From assembly GCA_033065855.1 (NCBI GenBank), contig JAVXUO010002512.1, positions 62,001-126,000 of the forward strand: a stretch of DNA of 64,000 nucleotides. Reading direction: 5' to 3'. The position numbers and the translations under genes were made by a program. This DNA comes from Escallonia rubra (taxonomy: Eukaryota > Streptophyta > Magnoliopsida > Escalloniales > Escalloniaceae). Shown in pieces: positions 50,801 to 58,128 of this stretch; within the stretch, counting starts at the first letter, position 1, and the number at the start of each line of letters is the position of its first letter. The notes beneath the pieces were generated by a model, which did no database searches, was not told the DNA's origin, and worked only from the letters and a program-made list of their open reading frames with translations.

Positions 50801-53800
50801 ATCTTCTGCTTCTCCTTCTCTTCTTCTTTCTTCTGCAGATTCATTTTTTCCTTCTTCATTTCATCCGGATTAAAAGTTGCCCAAGAATCTTCTTCATCCT
50901 CTAAGTAGCCACAGAGACATGAGCCGTATCTGATCTCAATCCAAAGGGTCCGGTACGGCTCCCGTACCCGTGTCAGGGTCGTGTCGTCTGGACACCGCCC
51001 CTTCACCCCAAAGTGAAGGGTCCATGTAACATAGGCCGCACCAATATCTTGTTTTGCTAGAAAACGCCATATCGGCGTATCAAACCCTGCGTCGTATAGC
51101 ACTTGTACCCGAGTCCATGCTTCTTGAATTAAGAGTGAGTTTGACTTTTAATCAAAATACCGAGCCAAACCTATAAAACCACATCGAAACTTACCTAGAA
51201 CTACTAAAGCTTCTCCATCAAAATTGTTAATCAAAAAAAAAAAAAAGGCTGAATATCGAAGGAGGAAGGAGGTACAAAAACCAGGCTGCATAGCTAAGGT
51301 AATCTTAAATCCTAAGCTAAATTGAATGTTTGTGTCACAAGCTCTGTCCTCTTTTCTTTTCTTTTTTTTTTTGACATTTCTTTCGTACAAAGATTTTCTC
51401 CATCAAAATTGATAATTGATACAAAAAAGCCAAAGCTATGTTCTGCCACCTCGTAACTCAAGAAATCACAAAAAAAAAATATAGACCAATAAAATGATGA
51501 CGGTGCCTTGTATTATTAACAAGACAAGATAGGCTTCTGGCATGGTTGGTTTAGAAGTTGTGTTCTCAACAAGATACGCTTCTGGCATGGTTTTAGAAGT
51601 TCAAGAAAACATGAATATTCTATTTTGCATAATCGAATTACTTGACATGTGGTAATATTTATTCATGTAAGCATATGATAGAAATTATACCCCACTACAT
51701 ACATCTAAGAAGCACGGATTCCGGTGCGGGTGCGGATGCGATACGGGTGCGACTACGCGGATACGTCAATTTTTCAAAAATAGGATACGGGTGTGGCGGG
51801 ATACGGCAAAAATTTATTAATATATATTATTTATATGTAATGAAAATAATGCTATTTTAGACATACAATAAGGTATTTTGTTAATTTGGAGGGCTACTTT
51901 ATAAATATTGAAAGTGCATAATCAAATACAACAAAGTTTGTAGAAGTTCTGTTATTTTTTTAAAATTTTGGGGCTATTTTAAAAGATTGTCAACAAAGTG
52001 GGGAGTTAAAAATAATAAACAGAAACTTTCAAGAAACCCTAGCTTATAAGTTTCTGTATAACACAGCCGTCAACCAGATCTGCAAGGAGGGGCGCCGGTG
52101 GCCGCTGCTGCCGGACCGTCGGTCGCTTGTCGCCGGAAGACCTTCACCGATCGCCGGAAGACCCTCGCTGCTCCGGCGCAGGTTGGTTCTTCTCCTCTCC
52201 TTCTTCTCCTTCTTTATCTTTCTTGTTCTCTTTCTTTATCTTTCTTGTTCTCCTTCTTCTCTTTCTTCTTCTTCTACTCTCTGCCAAATAACCCTGGGTG
52301 CGTGTTTGAGCCGCACCCAAGATCCAGAAAATAAATTGAAAAAAAAAGTTTCGGACATGCACCCATGCCGCACCAGGTGTTGGTGCTTCCCCCAGACTGC
52401 CGCACCGATGCTTCATAGATATACATTAAACTATACCCATATATACCAATCTATGCATACGGGTGATTTGGAGTTTTGGTTAGTGAAGACCAAGTGCCTT
52501 TGTCCACAAACTATGAAGCACTGGTGCTGAAACGACCCGGGTCGACGGCCCCGCCATCGCGCGCTAGCTATCTAAAAAAGGCTAGACAATAGGTACTTAT
52601 GAAATCAGTGGCAGGGTCTTATAATGCCAATCACAAACTATTCCACAGCGATGTGGGATATTACAATCTTCCCTTCTTGTGCCTTAGCGTCCTCGCTAAG
52701 GCTCAGTCACGCATAGCCTAGGAACTTCCTCTCTAGCCAATGTGAACCACACCTGGGCCACACCAGCAACTCAATTGGACGACCCAGCCCGAGCTTTTGA
52801 GAATCGGCTTTGATACCATCTACAAAGACCTGGTTCAGAGCCTCACCACAGGGTATTGCCTCCCTCAAAAAGGCTAGCCAATATGTATTTACGAAATCAT
52901 TGGCAGGGTCTTACAATGTCAATCACAAACTGTCCCAAAGCGATGTAGGACATTACAGGTATGCCAAAATGGGAGAAGCACTAGCATTGGGTACGGATCA
53001 GGTCAATTACGTGCCTGCCTGGAATATGATTCGTTTTTAAATTCTAAAAAACCGGGTGCGTTTAGGATAGGCTAGGATACGGCGTGGGTGCATATCAGAT
53101 AGTTAAGGGCTGAAAAAAAAATTCAAAAGAATAGGGGTCAAGACATAATTAGGATACTTAAAGAGGGAAACAAAATTTTCCGGAGTCAAAGCATAGATAA
53201 CAAAACATATGTTAACCTTAAACGGGAGAGATCTTCTTAGTCTAAGGCTTGACTCTTGAAGACGAGAGAGAGAGAGAGAAGCAACGAGGCACGAGTGAGA
53301 CCACTGGCAACGTCCAGGCGACGAGCAGTGACTACGGTCTGCCACCACGGACAGCAATTTCGGAAAGGTAAGTCTTCTGATTTGTCTTCCTATATCTCGT
53401 TTGCTCTATTTTCTTTCTTTCAGGCAAGCTCTACGCCTCCATCTTCTCTTATTCTATTTGCCTTAGGACTCTATTGTAGGCAATTTATGGATTGTGGACC
53501 AGCTTTTTTGGTTGGGACTTGGGGGGCTATGAATGATGACCAAAATCCTCCACCTCCACCTAATCATGGCACTACACCCCTATGGAATTCTGTCACAAAA
53601 ATTGAGGAAAGATGTGTTGGAAATTCCAAGTGGACATGCAACTTTTGTCAAAGAACAATCTTTGGCTATTGCGGTAGGGTTGGCGCTCATTTGTTGAAGG
53701 TATGGGGATCAGAGATACTGCATTGTCCAAGAGTGGGAGTGAGCGAGCTAGCTGAAATGGAAAGCTTGGATGCACAAGCGAGGGGGAATGGACCAGTTCC

Positions 53801-55848
53801 ACTGCAGCACTCGGGAGCCCAATTTCAGGATTAAAAGTAGTGACTAAGTGAGTCAGTGACTTTTAAATTATGTAAGCTGTAGTTTTTATTTCTTTTGTGA
53901 TGTTTGAAGGTTCTAAAATGAGTCTATGACATGTTTTATAAATTTGGAGCAGTTTCAGTTTGTGATGCTTCATGTTTTATAAATTTGGAGCAGTTCCAGT
54001 TCGCGATGCTTATGAGATTATTGAAATATTATTTGGAGGCTGGTGCAATTTCAGTGTTTCAGTTTTTTCAGGCTTTATGTTAACTGTTGTTGTACATCTT
54101 CTTTTGTGGACTTTGATATTGAACATGTCAACCACCTGTAGTGCTACTCCTGCTTCTGGTGTTGATGATGAGACAAAACCACTATGGAAATATTGGACTA
54201 GGCTTGAAAAAAGATGGTAGAGGGGGTGGAAATGTTAGATGGCAGTGCAACCTATGTTGCGAGGCTTCTAATAGCTCATACAAACGGGTTAGGGCTCAAG
54301 TGCTGAAGATCAAGAGAACAGGAACTGAACCATGCAAAAAGTTGACACCTATTGAGCTGAACCAAATCGGAGATTAGAGGAAGAAGAAGTTGAGAAAGCA
54401 AAGCAAATGCTCCAAAGATACTGTCTTTTCCACCAAGTGGCTCTTTCGGGGGATAAGCAAATTTTTCTAAGGTGTTCATCCCCAAAAGAAGCGAAAGGGT
54501 GATGTAAGTGCAAGTGCAAGTGCAAGTGGAGGTCAAGATGAATATAATCCAATCATAGATTGCTTTAACATTGCCAAAAGAGACCGCTTGCGCTCCGAGA
54601 TTGCTAAAATGTTCTATTATGGGGATTTTCCATTTCACCCAGTGAGGAATCCATACTACGAGAGTTCATATGCTTTGCCAGGTCATTTGCCCTCAGTGTG
54701 CAGCTTGCTCTTTTACAAAAAGAGAAGGCAAATATGCAGAACTTGTTGCAACATATTCAAGCCAGGTGGAAGGATAAGGGTGTGAGTTTTGTGAGTGATG
54801 AATGGAGTAACCCACAAAAGAGGCCAATAATTACTTGCATGGCGGTAGCAGAAGGTGGGCCCGACAAAAGAGGCCAATAATTACTTGCATGACGGTAACG
54901 GAAGGTAGGCCTATGTTTCTTGGGGCGGTGGATTGTTCGGGGGAAGTAAAGGACAAAGTTTTCATTACTCTTTTATCAAAGAGGTAAATAATGAGATGGG
55001 CTTTGAAATGTTGTCCAAGTAATTACTGACAATGCTCCCAACTGCAAGACTCGATCTTAATATATATCCTCCCTTTCCCAAAGTCGGCTTTTTTTTTTTT
55101 TTTTTAATAGAATTCAAACATCTAAATGTTAGATTGAACTCAAATAGGAATTAGATAGCAGATACGTGTTGTTTGACAAGTCAAAGCAGGGGAAGAAACC
55201 TTGAGTAAAGCCAACAATTACATGTTCAAACTCTATTCCCTAAATTGGGGCCAAAAAAAGAAAAACCAATACATTGAATTTTCACCCTTCGACTTATCTT
55301 GTATACATTGATTGATATTCGTTGTTTTTACGCTAACTTGACTTGTCAAACGACACTTGTTTACTCTATGATCGTAGTTTGAGTTCAATCCAACGTTAGC
55401 GTATATTAAACTCTGTCACAGGGATTAGGCCAAAGTCATAAGGAATAATCCATCAAACACGATGCGTAGCAAATAAAATATACGGAGAAATGTGTTAAGT
55501 GTACCGATCCAGAGCGGCACACGTAGACATTATCAGTGAGCTGAGTGATCTTGTCTGAAGCTCTATTTGCAACATACACTCCTACAAATACACCAACCAA
55601 AAATCAACAATCACAAACAATCAGCACCACAAACAGAAGGTAGAAGTAAGTGTGTGTGTGCGCGCGCGTCTGTGTCTGTGTTGTATTGCACGCAGCAGAA
55701 GGGAAGGGGTGGGGGGTGCTTGTGATAGGGATTTACCGGTGCTGGTACGAGAATCGGCGCCGAGGACGACGCCGCCGTTGTAGGTAACGCCGATGATGGT
55801 GGTCCCCATCGAATGGGGTGAGTTGAGATCGCCTACGCTCGGATCCAT
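31621..55848 (-). CDS. PBA1: 20S proteasome subunit beta type-6 (beta1, caspase-like)
   Basis: Catalytic beta1 subunit of the 20S core, which cleaves after acidic residues. Coding exons in transcript order: 55848-55737, 55581-55505, 49039-48984, 47828-47756, 45898-45787, 35406-35333, 33277-33203 and 31752-31621. All introns are GT-AG, the frame is open and the product is 236 residues (Arabidopsis PBA1 is 233). A 15-residue propeptide ends at SMG, with autocleavage before Thr16 (mature Thr1). Asp32 (Asp17) and Lys48 (Lys33) complete the active site, and Arg60 (Arg45) gives the acidic P1 preference. Other landmarks are [31 protein letters not shown] and [11 protein letters not shown]. The tail [15 protein letters not shown] matches plant beta1. 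The ATG chosen is that of MDPSVGD; an in-frame upstream ATG at 56031 lies in the 5' leader and gives no family-like sequence. Introns total over 23 kb through element insertions. Confidence 0.97.
31753..33202 (-). other. PBA1 intron 7 (1450 bp)
   Basis: Donor gtgagtt, acceptor ctgcag in transcript sense. AT-rich; no nested element with paired ends found. Confidence 0.85.
33278..35332 (-). other. PBA1 intron 6 (2055 bp)
   Basis: Donor gtttgttc (weak), acceptor tatacag in transcript sense. Some sequence drift suggests old insertions, but no element boundary can be drawn. Confidence 0.8.
36581..38363. mobile_element. Mutator-like element, copy 2, perfect 9-bp TSD
   Basis: It starts GGGTAAATTACACACGGCA and ends with the complement. 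It is flanked by the identical 9-bp repeat taattataa at 36572-36580 and 38364-38372, as expected for Mutator-like insertion. About 150 bp at each end resemble the copy at 21089-22345, including 'tcagggaatctccaaacgg' near the right end. The 1.5 kb interior is unlike that copy: AT-rich, with a 20-base G run (37788-37807) and AG-rich sequence near 38040-38135. No transposase is encoded. Confidence 0.9.
37788..37807. repeat. 20-base G homopolymer
   Basis: An uninterrupted G run inside the second Mutator-like element, next to GGGGGTGTTG-type sequence. Confidence 0.9.
38696..39766. mobile_element. Long Stowaway-like (Tc1/mariner) element, 1.07 kb
   Basis: The left end ctcctttcgtcccag and the right end in reverse complement ctccctcgtcgcaaaatt match the CTCCCTCCGTCCC terminus of Stowaway elements. 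A TA dinucleotide lies at each boundary (38694-38695 and 39767-39768). At about 1.07 kb it is far longer than ordinary Stowaway MITEs. The interior carries CCACC-rich and GGTGG-rich segments, in which the ORFs at 38750-39118 and 39363-39557 are low-complexity. No transposase motif is seen. Confidence 0.75.
40389..40727. mobile_element. hAT-like family 1 element, 339 bp
   Basis: Left end ctatattacgtggact; right end in reverse complement CTATGTTACATGGACTC. Flanked by gcctcggt (40381-40388) and gcctcgat (40728-40735), an 8-bp duplication with one mismatch. Subterminal regions are rich in short GTGTCC/GGACAC and ACACGG motifs, on both arms. Non-coding. Confidence 0.8.
40925..41125. repeat. Three degenerate ~60-bp tandem units
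   Basis: The phrase 'gagattgagaaaagtgctaaagtg(c/t)gcct' recurs in variant form near 40937, 41026 and 41086. The short ORF at 40989-41180 arises from these units and shows no recognised domain. Confidence 0.55.
41764..43266. mobile_element. hAT-like family 2 element, interrupted by a family 1 element
   Basis: The left end starts ctaagaagcacggatt and the right end in reverse complement ctatgaagcaccggtgcgg. Flanks ctcgagac (41756-41763) and ctcaagac (43267-43274) are an 8-bp duplication with one mismatch. Subterminal repeats of CGGATACG/GGATACGG follow the left end. A ~30-bp unit (tcctgccagaagtccctcgc) is repeated three times at about 42175-42270. The family 1 element at 42432-43233 sits within its right arm. 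Without that insert the element is about 690 bp, close to the sister copy at 51705-52418. Confidence 0.85.
42432..43233. mobile_element. hAT-like family 1 element, 802 bp, nested
   Basis: The left end is ctctgttacatggactcgg and the right end in reverse complement ctatgttacatggactcgg, with one mismatch in the first 19 bases. Flanked by the identical 8-bp repeat cttcttcc at 42424-42431 and 43234-43241, inside the right arm of a family 2 element, so it is the younger of the two. The interior has GA-rich and CTT-rich runs that yield charged low-complexity ORFs on both strands; these are not genes. Confidence 0.88.
44372..44427. repeat. Short tandem repeat, 22-bp unit
   Basis: The unit agtccagttcaatctagtat occurs twice and then again partially, in a region rich in 'gtccagttc' and 'gtcagtata' variants. 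Confidence 0.8.
44930..45380 (-). pseudogene. Probable plastid-derived ycf1 (Tic214) fragment
   Basis: Minus-strand frames give [53 protein letters not shown] and, after a frameshift near 45110, [20 protein letters not shown]. This order and the lysine/phenylalanine-rich style fit the C-terminal part of plastid ycf1 as I remember it (the SxIxWSRLxPQKWRNR block is characteristic). The reading is broken by a stop and a frameshift, and upstream and downstream ycf1 sequence is missing. It is therefore best seen as a nuclear plastid-DNA insertion (NUPT). The frame continuing below 44930 does not look like ycf1. Confidence 0.6.
45899..47755 (-). other. PBA1 intron 4 (1857 bp)
   Basis: Donor gtttgtcc, acceptor ttgcag in transcript sense. 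No gene or paired element ends. Confidence 0.85.
47829..48983 (-). other. PBA1 intron 3 (1155 bp)
   Basis: Donor gtaagtg, acceptor atgcag in transcript sense. Contains a GA microsatellite (about 48143-48163), CA-rich runs (about 48520-48590) and a foldback MITE relative at about 48700-48910. Confidence 0.85.
48700..48910. mobile_element. Foldback MITE remnant, related to the one near 55.1-55.4 kb
   Basis: It begins tactccctctgatc, a Stowaway-like phrase. It then shares with the 55.1 kb element the order ttgga/ttgaactcaaat, tgtttgacaagtcaa, gagtaaag and ttacatgt. The right end is unclear. Confidence 0.55.
49289..49450. mobile_element. Truncated hAT-like family 1 element
   Basis: Starts ctgtgttacgtggactt and continues with GTGTCC/GGACAC-rich sequence like the family 1 left arm. 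A matching intact right end was not found. A possible degenerate partner, gagtccatgcttc near 51110, lies beyond another insertion. Confidence 0.55.
49588..49680. repeat. Direct repeat, about 32 bp, 61 bp apart
   Basis: The sequence atcaacagtatgtgcatt and the following tatgtatagtatac occur twice, at about 49588 and 49649. Confidence 0.85.
50161..51034. mobile_element. hAT-like family 1 element, 874 bp
   Basis: The left end CTATGTTACATGGACTC is matched by the right end gtccatgtaacatag. Flanks gcggcacc (50153-50160) and gccgcacc (51035-51042) form an 8-bp duplication with one mismatch. Both arms carry repeated GTGTCCGAGTG / GGACACGGGTACGG motifs. The interior has a CT-rich stretch that gives serine-rich and glutamate-rich low-complexity ORFs. 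Confidence 0.85.
51705..52418. mobile_element. hAT-like family 2 element, 714 bp
   Basis: The left end ctaagaagcacggattccgg is nearly identical to that of the copy at 41764, and the right end cgcaccgatgcttcatag matches as well. Flanks acatacat (51697-51704) and atatacat (52419-52426) are an 8-bp duplication with one mismatch. Internal blocks gggtgcggatgcgatacg, tacggcaaaaatttatta and accctgggtgcgtgt are shared with the other copy. No transposase. Confidence 0.85.
52528..52957 (-). mobile_element. TRIM retrotransposon, 430 bp
   Basis: Two ~137-bp direct repeats (52528-52665 and 52821-52957) share aaaaaggctag, caat, tttacgaaatca/cttatgaaatca, tggcagggtctta and end in ttaca. Between them lie a minus-strand primer site TGGTATCAAAGC (complement at 52807-52818, next to the right LTR) and a polypurine-like complement, atcttccc, next to the left LTR. 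Flanks ggtgc (52523-52527) and ggtat (52958-52962) fit an eroded 5-bp duplication. Non-coding. It interrupts the terminus of a hAT element. Confidence 0.75.
53487..55045 (+). pseudogene. Broken hAT transposase with two BED zinc fingers and DUF659 part
   Basis: The + strand frame at 53256-53834 contains a BED finger: [13 protein letters not shown], then [13 protein letters not shown], then [11 protein letters not shown] and a closing Cys (about 53570-53750), preceded by [15 protein letters not shown] second BED finger follows at about 54175-54345 ([32 protein letters not shown]) with a frameshift. Downstream (about 54565-55045) pieces resemble the DUF659 region of plant hAT transposases: [20 protein letters not shown], then [30 protein letters not shown] and a final [10 protein letters not shown] ~47-bp tandem duplication near 54815-54905 and several frameshifts break it. 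The RNase H catalytic core and C-terminal dimerisation domain are missing. It lies antisense inside PBA1 intron 2. Confidence 0.8.
55066..55450. mobile_element. Foldback MITE in PBA1 intron 2
   Basis: Long imperfect inverted arms: 55112-55205 reads attgaactcaaat ... tgtttgacaagtcaa, and 55333-55411 carries the complement (ttgacttgtcaaacgacac ... gtttgagttcaatcc). A polyT run and 'cctccctttcccaaag' open the element. It shares arm sequence with the remnant at 48700-48910. Confidence 0.65.
55582..55736 (-). other. PBA1 intron 1 (155 bp)
   Basis: Donor gtaaatcc, acceptor ttgtag in transcript sense, splitting a glycine codon in TSTG. It contains TG/CG dinucleotide runs (about 55651-55682). Confidence 0.9.
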
Positions 55849-56087
55849 TTCTTTTCTCGTGCAATAAAATCGAAGACGAAGGAGAGTAGGAAGAGTTTGT
55901 GACAGAAATAGTTTACCGCACAGTTGACTGTCAATTAATTCGAAGCCGGTTGCAACTTCAGCGACCAACCCGCATAGGTTCGTGAATTCTTGTTGCGAGA
56001 TTCGGATAAAGAAATTTGAGTGCCTTTTCATGTACTTGGGTTCGTCAAATCTTATGCTTAGGCATGCATGGGCTCAAACTTTGACCG
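55849..56087 (-). promoter_or_regulatory. PBA1 5' leader and proximal promoter
   Basis: Sequence upstream of the PBA1 ATG (55848). Purine-rich leader in transcript sense. An open frame extends upstream to an ATG at 56031 but has no family-like residues and lacks support as coding. No TATA box or start site can be set with confidence. Mobile-element debris begins at about 56.1 kb, so the intact proximal promoter may be only about 250 bp. Confidence 0.5.
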
Positions 56088-56472
56088 ACCCTTTTTTTGT
56101 CACTAAGACGCACAAAAACTATACGCCAGTATCTTACTCCTTCGACATCGTACATTAAAAAATCATTAATTGTGGTTTCGACCAAAAAAAAAATCATTAA
56201 TTGTGATTGGGGATTGATCCAGATAATCAAAGGTGCGGTCCTGATGAGCCCCAAGGTCAGCTAATATATCTGCACATTTGTTGCCCACCCTTAGGACATG
56301 TAAGATGGAAGCCCATGTATCCTCCAAGCCATTTTCCTTTGTCATCTCTGATTAGTCCACCAAAGCCCCATGTATCTCCTTCCTGCTTACTTTCATTTGA
56401 GTTGATTTTGATTTTGCCTGCAAGAGGAGGATACCAAAAAACAAGTTTAGGTTCCTTTTCTTTTATATGCAC
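56088..56472 (-). pseudogene. LINE-type RNase H (RVT_3) fragment, internally deleted
   Basis: The minus-strand frame 56472-56257 reads LVFWYPPLAGKIKINSNES, then WGFGGLIRDDKGKWLGGYMG. This is the N-terminal pattern of the RNase H domain in plant non-LTR retrotransposons (WxPPxxGxxKxNxDGS, GGxxRDxxGxW). After a frameshift the next frame gives GNKCADILADLG, the C-terminal RNase H pattern (xNxxADxLAxLG). The central part between them is missing. No reverse transcriptase remains. Confidence 0.7.
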
Positions 56473-56474
56473 TA

Positions 56475-58128
56475 TCTTAAAATACTATTTTGAGTATCCT
56501 GAAGTCATTTTTGGGCTAAAAAGTATTTTAGAAAATTTTCGCCCGAAAATTCCGAACCGGTGTCCGGACCGAGGGCTTAGAAACCGGTTCGACTAAAAAT
56601 ACCTATCGGCCTCGGAATGATACAAAATTTTATAATATGATTCATATCAATAAACTAAGGTTCTCCTAAAATTTCCAGATTAAAATAACTTGATTTACTA
56701 AGCCAAATAATTTGATAATTTTAGTTAATCGATACTCTAATTTAACGCCCTTCGGGGGCACCAAAAATTCCCAAACAAATTCTAGAGCGTACATCTCGTA
56801 AAACTATTATGGGTTGCAGTTTTGCACTTTGTCTAGTTTTGATCCTAGATATTTACAAAAATTCATTGAAAAAACTGTCAAATTAATTTTAGCCTTTATT
56901 GACAAAAACAAGTACCGTTCACATCATTCCGCACACTAGTTCACCTAATTTCACACACAGCTGTCTTCTTCCTTATTTCTGTCGAAGCATACCTCTTGCC
57001 CACTTTCATATCTACATTACTATATACTTACACACCCAACCAACACTCAAATGCCTCTCAATCACACTTAACACATATACATGACACATAGTAACACCAA
57101 AAATTTACCATTACACTTATATATATAACCCGAATACACACTCACCCACTCAAGAACACACACCTTCAACCCCACCCCATCCTTCGGCCATACACCCAAC
57201 TCACTTAATCACCTTGCTTGTGTCAAAACCCACATGATCATCACCTAGTCCATAAATAATTCATACAACCTCCATGAATTTGTACTGAATTCATACATAT
57301 ATACACAACTCACACACCCAGTAAAACATGAACAGCCCCTTACCCGTATCAACCCACCAAATTTACCTTAACACATACTGAATACACACAGCAAAACACA
57401 ATTAACAGGTGGGAGGTTACTCTTTTGGAATTCCTCAAGTTTCTTCCTCCCTTTTTTTCCCCCTTTTCACTTGCTCTTTTCCCCGAGTCTGCTCTTCCTT
57501 CTTTGTTTTCCATTTCTTCTCTAAGTTTCTCTGTTTGTTCTTCTTTTCTTTTTCTTCTTCTAGTTTCCCGCTCTGTCTGCTTCTCTTACTCTGTTTTCTT
57601 TTTGTTTCCTCTGTTTCTTAGTCTGCTTTTTTTTTTCTTTTTCCTTCCAAAGCTCCCTTATCTGCAAGAACATTATTACCCTCCTTAATTAGCCGAGCTT
57701 AGTCACCTAAGCTCGTATGAGGTGGTGGCACATTCTAAAAAATAGCATCTAAACATTTTTTTATAAAATTGCACAAATGGGCCCCAAACTTTACGTAATT
57801 ACAAAATAACCCTAAATTTTGTATAATTGCATTCAAGCCCCTATGATCATTCTAATCATTTTCAATTTGATTAAACATCGCTAAAAATACATACTAGCGT
57901 TCCTTCAATTATTTTTCATCACTAAAACCAAAATTTATATTTATGCACCCAAAGTTTTCCAAAATTACATAAATGCCCCAAAAAATTTACAATTTACATT
58001 TTTGCCCCAAAATTATTTTAAACTCCCATACTGTACTAATACCCGAGCATTGCTCAAAATTAGCGCCCATTTATTTTTCGGGTCACGAATGACTATTTTA
58101 AACAGCTCCCAAAGTTCGGGATATTACA
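56475..58128 (-). mobile_element. Truncated 3' LTR of a long-LTR retrotransposon
   Basis: Matches 61545-62852 at a constant offset of about 5070 bp, starting tcttaaaatactatttt. It ends on the + strand gggatattaca, directly followed by the complement of a polypurine tract, ttcttcccccctta (58129-58142). The first ~1.2 kb of the LTR (+ strand order) is missing, so it is truncated at the junction with the LINE fragment. CT-rich sequence at 57420-57650 yields low-complexity hydrophobic ORFs seen in both LTRs; these are not genes. Confidence 0.85.

Larger units (their letters stand above)
52511..55050 (+). mobile_element. Truncated hAT element of family 2 type, carrying transposase remnants
   Basis: The left terminus ctatgaagcactggtgc matches the family 2 inverted repeat (ctatgaagcaccggtgcgg, right end of the copy at 41764, complemented). 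It continues after a TRIM insertion with GGATACGG-type subterminal sequence (about 53050-53095). A broken hAT transposase follows on the same strand. Sequence recognisable as transposase stops near 55045 and no right terminus is found, so the 3' part is lost. The presumed left target site is tccacaaa (52503-52510). Confidence 0.7.
49040..55504 (-). other. PBA1 intron 2 (6.5 kb), element-rich
   Basis: Donor gtacact, acceptor ttgcag in transcript sense. Most of its length is made of hAT-family elements, a TRIM and a broken transposase listed separately. The residual parts (49040-49288, 51043-51696) hold no gene. Confidence 0.85.

Noticed and set aside
55849..56031. N-terminal extension of PBA1 from the ATG at 56031
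   Set aside because: The extra 61 residues do not resemble any beta1 propeptide, whereas starting at 55848 gives a propeptide of the expected length and sequence.
57409..57688. Phe/Ser/Leu-rich ORFs, repeated at 62477-62737
   Set aside because: Both are the same CT-rich stretch in the two LTRs of one retrotransposon, with no conserved frame.
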